Under the pieces are notes generated by a model, which saw only the letters and a list, made by a program, of their open reading frames with translations, did not search any database and was not told the origin of the DNA. A stretch of 64,000 nt of DNA from Microbacterium arabinogalactanolyticum (GTDB lineage Bacteria; Actinomycetota; Actinomycetes; Actinomycetales; Microbacteriaceae): contig NZ_BRZC01000004.1 of NCBI RefSeq assembly GCF_030268005.1, forward strand, positions 434,001-498,000, in the 5' to 3' direction. Below are positions 16,751 through 24,852 of this stretch, in pieces; the stretch's first letter is position 1, and each line of letters starts with the position of its first letter. Position numbers and translations under genes: made by a program.

Positions 16751-17773
16751 ATGACCCGACTCGACGGAGCACGCCCGGTCGCTGTGCTCTACACCGGCGG
16801 CACGTTCGGGATGGTGACGACCCCTCGTGGCCTGGCGCCGGATCCGCACCTGAGGGAGCAGATCGAGAGCCTGGTCGGGCGCATGAACACAGGCGAGTCC
16901 GCTCCGACGTGGACGTACGAGACGACGGCCCGGGCCATCGACAGCGCGGAACTCCAGCCGAGCAGCATGGCCGAACTCGCCGACGGCATCCGCGAGATCG
17001 TGGATGCGCAGCATCCGGTCGGGATCGTCGTGATCCACGGCACGGACACCATGGCGTACAGCGCGGCCTTCGCGGCCTTCGCGCTGGCGGATGCCGACGT
17101 CCCTGTGGTGTTCACAGGCGCACAGGTACCGCTGGGCATGCCTGGAAGCGATGCGCCGGACAACTTCGCGCAGGCCTTCGCCGCCGCATCCGAGGGGACG
17201 CCGGCGGGCACCTGGATCGCGTTCGGAGGGCGTCTGCTTCCCGCGGTGCGCGCGACGAAGCGCTCGAGCCGCAGCCTGGACGCCTTCGCGGCCTCTCGAC
17301 CACTCGCCCCCGGGGGCTCCGGTGCGCCGCCCGAGCTGACTGCCGCACTGACCCACGCGGCGGGACGCGACGCGCCCCGGATCGGACTCGTGAAGGTGTC
17401 GCCGGGCCTGACCGGCGGTCAGCTGGCTGCGGCGCTGACCGAATGCCCCGCAGGCGTCGTGCTGGAATGCTACGGCTCGGGCACTGCACCGATGACGGCT
17501 GGCGGACTGACCGAGGTCGTGCGCGCGGGCGTCGACGGCGGCAGCATCGTGCTGGCCATCACGCAGTGCGCCGACGGTGGCGTCGACCTCGGGCGCTACG
17601 CGGTCGGGTCGCTGCTCGCCGATGCAGGCGCCGTCGCGGGCGGAGACATGACCCCCGAGTCCGCACTCGGCAAGCTCGCTGCCCTCCGCCGCACGGACCT
17701 CTCCCCCGAACAGGTGCGCGCACTGCTCGCGCAGAACATCCTCGGGGAACGCGAAGACGCACCGACCTCTTGA
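16751..17773 (+). CDS. ansA: L-asparaginase (AnsA/type I-like)
   Basis: A 340-residue amidohydrolase that turns asparagine into aspartate and ammonia. The first active-site signature is YTGGTFG, with threonines 15 and 18; the second is HGTDTMAY, with Thr98 and Asp99. There is no signal peptide, so it is probably cytoplasmic. The ATG at 16751 follows GAGGAGCG. The aspartate formed could feed AspA encoded 3 kb away. Assignment to asparaginase is firm; glutaminase side activity cannot be judged. Confidence 0.9.
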   Translation: MTRLDGARPVAVLYTGGTFGMVTTPRGLAPDPHLREQIESLVGRMNTGESAPTWTYETTARAIDSAELQPSSMAELADGIREIVDAQHPVGIVVIHGTDTMAYSAAFAAFALADADVPVVFTGAQVPLGMPGSDAPDNFAQAFAAASEGTPAGTWIAFGGRLLPAVRATKRSSRSLDAFAASRPLAPGGSGAPPELTAALTHAAGRDAPRIGLVKVSPGLTGGQLAAALTECPAGVVLECYGSGTAPMTAGGLTEVVRAGVDGGSIVLAITQCADGGVDLGRYAVGSLLADAGAVAGGDMTPESALGKLAALRRTDLSPEQVRALLAQNILGEREDAPTS

Positions 17774-17780
17774 CTTCCGT

Positions 17781-17886
17781 GGACAGCCGGTGCACCCTGT
17801 CAGTAGGCCAACTCAGCGCCCGGGAGACTAGCAGGCATCGCCGCAGCACCGGGCGCTGAGTGCTGTTCAGGGGCGGAATGCTGTCC
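17781..17886. terminator. Nested inverted repeats between convergent asparaginase and PrsW genes
   Basis: An inner perfect 13-bp repeat (17811-17823 with 17849-17861, 25-nt loop) lies inside an outer 7-bp repeat (17781-17787 with 17880-17886). The element fills most of the 127-nt gap between convergent genes and probably ends transcription from both sides. Confidence 0.6.
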
Positions 17887-17900
17887 GCGGCGGCACTCGC

Positions 17901-19379
17901 TCAGTACGCCAGCAGGTGCGCGCGGGTCGCCCTGGTGCGCGCCAGAAGCGACTGCTCGTCCGCAGCGGCATAGGCGTCGTGCCCGTTGATCGCCCGCTGA
18001 CGGACAGCCGCCAGCTCGGTCGCGTCCTTGATGAACGACCGCATCAGTTTGCGGCGATCTCCGCGCAGCCCGCGAGCCCACTGCATCCCGGCCTTGCGTC
18101 CGGCAGGGGTCGCCAGCATGACGACCTCCTCCTTCGTGAACCAGCCCGCGGCGGCGTAGTCCTCGAGTCGTCGCTGCGTGAGCCGGGCTTCCGCCCGCCG
18201 GAGAGCGACGATCGCGAAGATGAATCCGAGGAACAGCGGGATCTGCGCCGTGAGGTAGAGCGTGAAGAAGTCGCCCAGCATCGACGAGCCGTTCCAGAAG
18301 GCGTGCAGCGCCATCGCGCCGAGCAGCCCCAGCGCCCCGGCGCCGAGTGCACCGGCGACGGTGGCCCCGCGGCGTGCGGCGAGCCCGATGGCGAAGCCCG
18401 TGAGCGCCGTGAACATGGCGTGGGCGAACGGCGAGAGCAGTCCGCGGAGGATGAACGTGATGGTCAGCTCACCGGCGCCGCCGTTGACCAGGCTGACGCC
18501 GAAGTACTGGATGTTCTCGGTGAAGGCGAAGCCCGCACCCACCAGCGCGCCGTAGACGACCCCGTCGACCGGACCGTCGAACGCACGGCGTCCGATGACA
18601 TAGATCAGGAAGACGCCGAGCCCCTTGCCGATCTCCTCGATCAGCGGTGCCTGGATCACCGCCGAGAAGAAGTCGTCCGGACGACCGGCTGCGAGAGTCA
18701 GGAGCAGGTCGAACAGCAGCGCGATTCCGATGGCCGCGATCGCTCCCCAGGCCAGCGCGAAGATCACCAGGCTCTTCGGCTCCGGTTCCCAGCGGTCGAT
18801 GAGCCGCACCCCGAACAGCACGATGCCGAGCGGGACGAACGCGAGGATCAGACCGACGACCGAGGCGCCCGTGCCGAGGAACATCGCGAAGTAGGCGATC
18901 AGCGCGAGCATCACGAAGCCCAGAACACCGAACACCCACACCGAGACCGAGCGACCCTTGCGCACCGGCATCGGCAGCGCCGGGACACCGGCCACCGGAG
19001 CGGGCGAGAGCGGAGCCGGCGGCGCGTACGCCGCTGCGGCCGCCGGCTGCAGGGCCGGGTGCTGCGGCTGGCCGTAGCCGACCGTGGGCGCGACGGATGC
19101 CGTCGCTCCGTAGGCGTCCGCGACCGGCGCCTGCGGCGCCAGCTGATGCGCCTGCTGCCCGTACCCAGGAGCCGGCGGCTGACCGTACGCGGGAGCAGAC
19201 GGGTAGGGCTGAGCGGGAGGCTGACCGTACGCGGGCTGCCCCTGGCCGTACACGGGTGCGGGCGGCTGGCCGTACACGGGTGTCGGCGGCTGGCCATACG
19301 CGGGCTGCTGCCCTTCGGGCGCCGGCTGCTCCGACGGGGGCGGCGGCTGGTAGGCCGGGGGCTGTCCTCCAAAGCTCAT
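17901..19379 (-). CDS. PrsW-type intramembrane metalloprotease with Pro/Tyr/Gln-rich N-terminus
   Basis: A 492-residue protein. Residues 1-135 are a low-complexity region with repeated YGQPP and VYGQ units. From about 143 there are about eight helices with the PrsW motifs: EEIGK at 248-252, FAFTEN at 285-290, then conserved histidines in AHAMF and HAFWNGS. The family cleaves membrane substrates such as anti-sigma factors, so it may take part in envelope stress signalling. No anti-sigma gene is adjacent. The ATG at 19379 was chosen over an upstream TTG. The repeat-rich tail is cytosolic and resembles protein-interaction tails common in actinobacteria. Confidence 0.85.
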   Translation of the reverse strand: MSFGGQPPAYQPPPPSEQPAPEGQQPAYGQPPTPVYGQPPAPVYGQGQPAYGQPPAQPYPSAPAYGQPPAPGYGQQAHQLAPQAPVADAYGATASVAPTVGYGQPQHPALQPAAAAAYAPPAPLSPAPVAGVPALPMPVRKGRSVSVWVFGVLGFVMLALIAYFAMFLGTGASVVGLILAFVPLGIVLFGVRLIDRWEPEPKSLVIFALAWGAIAAIGIALLFDLLLTLAAGRPDDFFSAVIQAPLIEEIGKGLGVFLIYVIGRRAFDGPVDGVVYGALVGAGFAFTENIQYFGVSLVNGGAGELTITFILRGLLSPFAHAMFTALTGFAIGLAARRGATVAGALGAGALGLLGAMALHAFWNGSSMLGDFFTLYLTAQIPLFLGFIFAIVALRRAEARLTQRRLEDYAAAGWFTKEEVVMLATPAGRKAGMQWARGLRGDRRKLMRSFIKDATELAAVRQRAINGHDAYAAADEQSLLARTRATRAHLLAY

Positions 19380-19438
19380 GAGCAAAGCCTAGAGGGAGCC
19401 TCAGCCGGCGGGGGCATCCTGGCCGGTAGCGTAGAGGC

Positions 19439-20308
19439 ATGCGTTTTGCCCATCTGAGCGCTCGCGACTCGGAATCCCTCCAGCTCGCCGTCATCGACGG
19501 CGACGAGGCGATCCTGGTCAGCGACCTCCTCTCCCCCGGCCCGAAGACCCTGCAGGAACTCATCGTGGGCGGTGACGAGATGCTCGACGCGCTGCGCACC
19601 GCGGTGGCGGCGGGCGCCGCGCCGCGGCATCCGCTGAACGGGTTCTCCTTCGGATCCGCGGTCGTCGATCCACCCGCGATCCTCGCGGTCGGTCTGAACT
19701 ACTCCGCGCACTCCAGCGAACTGGGCCTCAAGACCGACACCGCCCCCACCGTCTTCACCCTGTGGCCGAACTCGCTGGCGGGACACGGCCAGACGACCTC
19801 GTGGCCGCGCACGCTCAGCGAATCGGTCGACTACGAGGCCGAGCTGGGCGTCATCATCGGACAGCCCGCCAAGGACGTGTCCGAGGAGGACGCGCTGAGC
19901 ACGGTCTGGGGCTACACGGTGGTCAACGACATCACCGCGCGCGACATCCAGTTCGCCGAGGCCCAGTGGTGCCGCTGCAAGTCCTTCGACGGCTTCACCC
20001 CCACAGGCCCCGTCGTCGTGACCGCCGACGAGATCCCCGATCCGCAGGATCTGCACATCTGGACCGTCGTCGACGGACACACCGTGCAGGACGCGTCCAC
20101 GGGGCAGATGGTGCGCACCGTCGCGACGCTGGTCGCGCACCTGTCCTCTTCGGTCACGCTGCTCCCCGGGACGCTGATCTCCACCGGCAGCCCCGGCGGC
20201 GCCGGCTACTCCCGCGACCCGCAGATCTTCCTGCGCGACCGCTCCACTGTCACGGTCGGCATCGAGGGGATCGGCGAGCTCACCACGCACTGCCGCATCC
20301 TGGACTGA
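19439..20308 (+). CDS. Fumarylacetoacetate hydrolase family protein
   Basis: A 289-residue enzyme of the FAH superfamily, which hydrolyses, isomerises or decarboxylates oxo-acids in aromatic catabolism. AVGLNYSAHSSEL, SVDYEAELGVIIG (metal-binding acidic residues), VNDITARDIQ and STGSPGGAGYSRDPQIFL are family motifs. The precise reaction (hydrolase, isomerase or oxaloacetate decarboxylase) cannot be read from sequence. TAGCGT lies 6 nt before the ATG, so the mRNA is probably leaderless. A strong stem-loop follows the stop. Confidence 0.85.
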   Translation: MRFAHLSARDSESLQLAVIDGDEAILVSDLLSPGPKTLQELIVGGDEMLDALRTAVAAGAAPRHPLNGFSFGSAVVDPPAILAVGLNYSAHSSELGLKTDTAPTVFTLWPNSLAGHGQTTSWPRTLSESVDYEAELGVIIGQPAKDVSEEDALSTVWGYTVVNDITARDIQFAEAQWCRCKSFDGFTPTGPVVVTADEIPDPQDLHIWTVVDGHTVQDASTGQMVRTVATLVAHLSSSVTLLPGTLISTGSPGGAGYSRDPQIFLRDRSTVTVGIEGIGELTTHCRILD

Positions 20309-20320
20309 CCGGGCACGGAC

Positions 20321-20360
20321 GAAGAAGAGGCGGATGCTGTTCAGCATCCGCCTCTTCTTC
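20321..20360. terminator. Bidirectional terminator between FAH-family gene and aspA
   Basis: A perfect 18-bp inverted repeat (20321-20338 with 20343-20360) has a 4-nt loop and A/T-rich outer ends that give short U tracts on both strands. Confidence 0.9.
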
Positions 20361-20370
20361 ATTTCGGAGC

Positions 20371-21831
20371 TCAGCTCTCCGGCAGGTCCTCCGCGGCGAT
20401 CACCGGGATGGCCGAGGTGACGGTCTCGAGACCCGAGAGGCGGGCCGGCGAGATCTGCTTCATGACCTCTTCGCGCGTCATCAGACCGGCCTCGACGACG
20501 AGGTCCGCGATGTTGCGGTTGGTCAGCAGCGCGGTCTTCGCGAGGGCGGCGGATGCTGCGTAGCCGATGAACGGGGTCAGCGCGGTGACGACACCGACGG
20601 ATGCGCCCACCATCGCGCCCAGGCGCTCACGGTTCGCGGTGATGCCGTCGACGCAGTTGACGCGGAGCGTCCACATCGCCTGACGCATCCAGGTGATGGA
20701 TTGGAAGATCGAGTGCGCGATCACCGGCTCGAAGGCGTTCAGCTGGAGCTGCCCGCCCTCGGCCGCCATGGTCACGGTGACGTCGGCGCCGGCGACGGCG
20801 AACGCCACCTGGTTGACGGCCTCCGGGATCACCGGGTTGACCTTGCCGGGCATGATGCTGGAGCCGGCCTGCATGGCGGGCAGGTTGATCTCACCGAGGC
20901 CGGCCTGAGGGCCGGAGGAGAGCAGACGCAGGTCGTTGCAGATCTTCGAGAGCTTGATCGCGTTGCGCTTGAGCGACGAGGAGAACGACATGAACGAGCC
21001 GGTGTCGCTGGTGGCCTCGACGAGGTCTCCGGCGGTCTGCAGGTCCAGGCCGCTGATCTCGCGCAGGTGCGTGAGCACGGTGGGCGCGTAGGCCGCGTGC
21101 GTGGTGATGCCGGTGCCGATCGCGGTGGCACCCATGTTGATCTCGAACATCAGCGAGGCGTTCTCGGTGAGGCGGCTGTGGTCCTCGCCGAGGGTCGTCG
21201 CGAAGCCGTGGAACTCCTGGCCGAGCGTCATGGGCACGGCATCCTGCAGCTGGGTGCGGCCGACCTTGAGCACGTCGTGGAACTCGGATGCCTTGCTGAG
21301 GAACGACTTGCGCAGCAGGTCGAGCTCGTCGAGCAGCGAGCGCAGGTTCAGCGACAGGCCGATCTTCACGGCGGTCGGGTAGACGTCGTTGGTGGACTGG
21401 CTGCGGTTGGTGTGGTCGATCGGCGAGAGGTAGGCGTAGTCGCCCTTCTCACGGCCGGCCATCTCGAGCGCGACGTTGGTGATGACCTCGTTCGCGTTCA
21501 TGTTGGTCGAGGTGCCGGCACCGCCCTGGATGACGCCGACGACGAACTGATCGTGGAACTCCCCGTCGATGATGCGCTGCGAGGCCGCGTCGATCAGGTC
21601 GGCGCGCTCGGCGTCGAGCACGCCGATCTCCTTGTTGGCACGAGCCGAAGCCTGCTTGACCATCGCCAGCCCGCGGATCAGATCGGGGTAGACCGAGATC
21701 GGGCGCTTGGTGATCGGGAAGTTCTGCTCGGCCCGCAGTGTGTGCACGCCGTAGTAGGCGTCGGCGGGGATCTCCAGGCTTCCGATCGAGTCGGTCTCAG
21801 TACGGGTCAGGGCAGGCGCGTCAGCAGCCAT
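20371..21831 (-). CDS. aspA: Aspartate ammonia-lyase
   Basis: A 486-residue enzyme of the fumarase/aspartase superfamily that converts aspartate into fumarate and ammonia. The signature GSSIMPGKVNPVIPE is of the aspartase form rather than class II fumarase. IPADAYYGVHTLRAEQNF at the N-terminus and QGGAGTSTNMNANEVI also fit aspartase. The ATG at 21831 has AAGGA upstream. Together with asparaginase (16751-17773) it gives a route from asparagine to the TCA cycle. A remaining uncertainty is fumarase activity, judged unlikely. Confidence 0.9.
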   Translation of the reverse strand: MAADAPALTRTETDSIGSLEIPADAYYGVHTLRAEQNFPITKRPISVYPDLIRGLAMVKQASARANKEIGVLDAERADLIDAASQRIIDGEFHDQFVVGVIQGGAGTSTNMNANEVITNVALEMAGREKGDYAYLSPIDHTNRSQSTNDVYPTAVKIGLSLNLRSLLDELDLLRKSFLSKASEFHDVLKVGRTQLQDAVPMTLGQEFHGFATTLGEDHSRLTENASLMFEINMGATAIGTGITTHAAYAPTVLTHLREISGLDLQTAGDLVEATSDTGSFMSFSSSLKRNAIKLSKICNDLRLLSSGPQAGLGEINLPAMQAGSSIMPGKVNPVIPEAVNQVAFAVAGADVTVTMAAEGGQLQLNAFEPVIAHSIFQSITWMRQAMWTLRVNCVDGITANRERLGAMVGASVGVVTALTPFIGYAASAALAKTALLTNRNIADLVVEAGLMTREEVMKQISPARLSGLETVTSAIPVIAAEDLPES

Positions 21832-21881
21832 GTCACTTCCTTGTGGGTGGTGGCGAATGGGATGCGGGGGATGCATCAATC

Positions 21882-22799
21882 CTATGCCCGGGCGGAAGGC
21901 GGCTTGCGCGAGAAGGCCTCGAGCCGGCCCTCCGGCGACAGCGCGGCCATCCGGCGGACCCACTCCTCGCTGAAGTAGTCGCCGGTGGGTGCCTCCGCGA
22001 CCGGGACGACGGTGTGGGTGATGACGTCGGGTCGCACGTGCACGAGCTGGAACGCCTGCGCGGCATCCATCCCGTTCACCTCGACGGCGGGCCGCCCCAG
22101 GTTCATCGTGTAGCAGGTCGAGGACGCGACGCTCACCGGGACCCCCGCGAACATGCCCGAGCATGAGTAGTGGAGGTGGCCTGCGAGGATGCCCCGCACG
22201 TCTGTGCCGCGGATGACCTCGGCGAGCTCGTCCTGATGCTGCAGCTCGAGGATGTCGAACAGGGGCACGTGGGCGGGCAGCGGCGGGTGGTGCAGGGCCA
22301 GCAGCGTGCCGTGCGGGGCCGGCTCCGCCAGCACGCCGGCGAGCCAGTCCCGCTGGGCGGCGTCGATGTCGCCGTGGTGCCACCCGGGGACGCTGCTGTC
22401 CAGCGCGATCAGGCGCAGTCCGTCGAGGTCCCAGACGCCGGTGACGGGCTCCTCGCTCGCAGGCTCGTCGAGCAGCTCCGCGCGCATCGCGGGTCTCTCG
22501 TCATGGTTTCCCGCGACCCACACGATCGGGCATCCGAGTTCGGCGGCGACGGGTTCGATCGCCGCGCGGATGCGCCGGTACGCGTCCGGCTCGCCGAAGT
22601 CGGTCAGGTCGCCCGTGACGACGATCGCCGACGGATGCCGGTCGACCCGCCGGATCGTCGCGAGCGTGTGCGCGAGGTTGCCGTCGCTGTCGGCGCCGCC
22701 CGAGTGCCGGGCTCCCCCGGCGACGAAATGCGGGTCGCTCAGGTGGATGATCGTGTGCGACGGCGGCTGATGGCGTCCGAACACCGGTGTGTCGATCAT
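21882..22799 (-). CDS. Metallophosphoesterase (CpdA-like cyclic nucleotide phosphodiesterase)
   Basis: A 305-residue calcineurin-like phosphoesterase with the five metal motifs in order: SDPHF, TGDLTD, AGNHDE, LHHPP and AGHLHY. It resembles CpdA-type phosphodiesterases of 3',5'-cAMP and mycobacterial Rv0805. No signal peptide is visible. TATGCT lies 6 nt before the ATG, suggesting a leaderless mRNA. The substrate is inferred only from family likeness; other phosphodiesters are possible. Confidence 0.85.
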   Translation of the reverse strand: MIDTPVFGRHQPPSHTIIHLSDPHFVAGGARHSGGADSDGNLAHTLATIRRVDRHPSAIVVTGDLTDFGEPDAYRRIRAAIEPVAAELGCPIVWVAGNHDERPAMRAELLDEPASEEPVTGVWDLDGLRLIALDSSVPGWHHGDIDAAQRDWLAGVLAEPAPHGTLLALHHPPLPAHVPLFDILELQHQDELAEVIRGTDVRGILAGHLHYSCSGMFAGVPVSVASSTCYTMNLGRPAVEVNGMDAAQAFQLVHVRPDVITHTVVPVAEAPTGDYFSEEWVRRMAALSPEGRLEAFSRKPPSARA

Positions 22800-22851
22800 G
22801 CGCCCAGCATAGGGTCGCCCGCCGACGTCCGCGCCATCCGGACGCGATGCC

Positions 22852-23193
22852 TCAGTGCCCGCCGCCCAGGACGATGAGCAGGATGCCGCCGATGACCGCG
22901 GCGGCGCACAGCGCGAAGCATCCGAGCGCCGCGACGAACGCGAGGGTCTTCTGGCCCTCGGTGAGCGGACTCTTCCGCGCGGCCTTCTGCGCCTGCTTGG
23001 CCGCCCGCTTGATCTCCTTCTCGGAGAGCACCGTGATGGCGTCGGTGAACTCCGCGGGCGTCACCACGGGCACCCGCCCGGCGCGGACGAGCATCCGCAG
23101 GCCCAGCGCGTAGAACGCGACGATGGCGACCGCACCGATCAGTGCGGCGGCGAACACGCTGAGGAAGGCCAGCCAGTCGATCTCGACACTCAT
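22852..23193 (-). CDS. Small two-helix membrane protein coupled to the phosphate carrier
   Basis: A 113-residue protein with one helix at about 8-30, a basic linker rich in Lys and Ala (EKEIKRAAKQAQKAARKS) and a second helix at about 82-108. I do not recognise the family. Its ATG overlaps the stop of the upstream pit gene (ATGA), so it is made together with the carrier. A supporting role in phosphate transport is plausible but unproven. Confidence 0.75.
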   Translation of the reverse strand: MSVEIDWLAFLSVFAAALIGAVAIVAFYALGLRMLVRAGRVPVVTPAEFTDAITVLSEKEIKRAAKQAQKAARKSPLTEGQKTLAFVAALGCFALCAAAVIGGILLIVLGGGH

Positions 23194-24656
23194 CGGGCTT
23201 CCTCCTGATCCTCGACGCCCAGATCCCACTCGGCGAGCTTCGCGCGGGCGCGGCGACTGGCGCTGAGCTCCTCCCACTCCGCGGCGGCCTTCTCAGCCTC
23301 CGCGTACTTCTGGGCGGCGCGCTCGGCGGCCTTGCGTGCGGCCTTGATCTCGCTGGGCGTGCCCCCGGACTTCTTGAGCTTCTTCGCCCGCTTGGCGGCC
23401 CGCTCGGCGTCATCGGCTTTGCGCTCCGCCCGCTCGAGCGCGCGCATCAGCTCGATGCGGCTGGTGCGGCGCGTGGGGCCGGGCACCTCGGGAAGCTCGA
23501 CGGCGTGGCCGGACTCCGCCACGTCGCTCATCGCGTTGGCATGGGTGACGGCGTTGCGCCGCGAGCGCAGGAACAGCCCGACGATGATCACGACGGCGAG
23601 CACCGCGTCGATCGCGACACCCCAGCCACCCAGCCAGCGCACCATGACGGCTGCCAGAGCGCCGACGATGCCGGCTGCGGGCAGCGTGAGCAGCCATCCG
23701 ACCGCGATGCGACCGGCGGTGCGCCAGCGCACCGTGGAACCACGGCGTCCCAGGCCCGAGCCGATCACCGAGCCGGACGCGACCTGCGTGGTGGACAGCG
23801 CGAAGCCGAAGGCACTGGAGGCGAGGATCGTGGCGGCGGTCGAGCTCTCGGCTGCGAAGCCCTGCGCGGGCTTGACCTCGGTGAGCCCCTTGCCCAGCGT
23901 GCGGATGATGCGCCATCCGCCGAGGTACGTGCCCAGCGCGATGGTGCCGGCGCACGCGACGATCACCCAGAACTCCGGGTTGTGGTACTCGGGGCTGCCC
24001 GGGTCGCCGCTCTGCCATCCGACGGTGATCAGGGCGAGCGTGATCACGCCCATGGTCTTCTGGGCGTCGTTGGTGCCGTGCGAGAGCGCGACCATCGACG
24101 AGGTGAAGATCTGCCCCCACCGGAAGCCGGAGCGGCCGTCGGGCTTGCCGTCGTAGCGGCGCGTCAGGCCGTAGGCGACCTTGGTCGCCACGTACGCGAT
24201 GATGCCCGCGGTCAGCGGTGCGATGAGCGCCGGCAGGATGACCTTGGAGAGCACGACGCCGAAGTTGATGCCACTGGCGCTGAAGCCGACGATGGTGGCG
24301 CCGATCAGGCCGCCGAAGAGGGCGTGCGAGGAGCTGGACGGGAGCCCCAGGAGCCAGGTGAGCATGTTCCAGGTGATGGCGCCGATCAGGCCGGCGAAGA
24401 TCAGCTCCGGCAGCAGCGTGTGCCCGACCGCGGACTCGTTGATGATGCCGCCGGAGACCGTCTTGGACACCTCTGTCGAGAGGAACGCGCCGACGAGGTT
24501 CAGCACTGCGGCCAGCAGAACGGCCGTCTTGGGCTTGAGGGCTCCGGTCGCGATCGGCGTCGCCATCGCGTTCGCCGTGTCGTGGAAGCCATTGGTGAAA
24601 TCGAAGAAGAGTGCCAGTGCGATGACCAGCACGACGACGAGGGCTGCGGTTTCCAC
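23190..24656 (-). CDS. pit: Inorganic phosphate transporter, PiT family
   Basis: A 488-residue low-affinity phosphate symporter with about ten helices. The N-terminal FTNGFHDTANAMATPI and the second-half SHGTNDAQKTMGVI are the paired PiT signatures. A long charged C-terminal region (about 380-488) is rich in Ala, Lys and Glu and may form a coiled coil. The GTG at 24656 has only a weak ribosome site. A PHO-box-like direct repeat lies about 62-83 nt upstream (24718-24739), hinting at phosphate control. Confidence 0.92.
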   Translation of the reverse strand: METAALVVVLVIALALFFDFTNGFHDTANAMATPIATGALKPKTAVLLAAVLNLVGAFLSTEVSKTVSGGIINESAVGHTLLPELIFAGLIGAITWNMLTWLLGLPSSSSHALFGGLIGATIVGFSASGINFGVVLSKVILPALIAPLTAGIIAYVATKVAYGLTRRYDGKPDGRSGFRWGQIFTSSMVALSHGTNDAQKTMGVITLALITVGWQSGDPGSPEYHNPEFWVIVACAGTIALGTYLGGWRIIRTLGKGLTEVKPAQGFAAESSTAATILASSAFGFALSTTQVASGSVIGSGLGRRGSTVRWRTAGRIAVGWLLTLPAAGIVGALAAVMVRWLGGWGVAIDAVLAVVIIVGLFLRSRRNAVTHANAMSDVAESGHAVELPEVPGPTRRTSRIELMRALERAERKADDAERAAKRAKKLKKSGGTPSEIKAARKAAERAAQKYAEAEKAAAEWEELSASRRARAKLAEWDLGVEDQEEAR

Positions 24657-24717
24657 CGTTCTCTTTCGTTGGGACTGTCAGGAGGGGATGCCGGTGCGCC
24701 GGCGTGACGAACGAAGA

Positions 24718-24739
24718 GTTCACCGTGGGTTCATGTTCC
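24718..24739. promoter_or_regulatory. PHO-box-like direct repeat upstream of pit
   Basis: Two adjacent 11-bp units, GTTCACCGTGG and GTTCATGTTCC, match the actinobacterial PhoP repeat (core GTTCACC) described in Streptomyces. The position upstream of the phosphate carrier supports a role in phosphate-dependent control. Only two units are clear. Confidence 0.6.
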
Positions 24740-24852
24740 GTATACGGGCCCGCGAGAATCCTCCCATCCTCCCTCGCGTCGGTCAACTTCGCACCCCCTC
24801 GTGCGCCGTGGCCGGCGCGCCCGGGGCAAGGCTGCTCCGATAGCGTGGACCC

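Noticed and set aside
19762..21978. Long plus-strand open frame over the FAH-family gene and aspA
   Set aside because: It reads the FAH gene in a wrong frame and aspA antisense, and crosses the strong terminator at 20321-20360.
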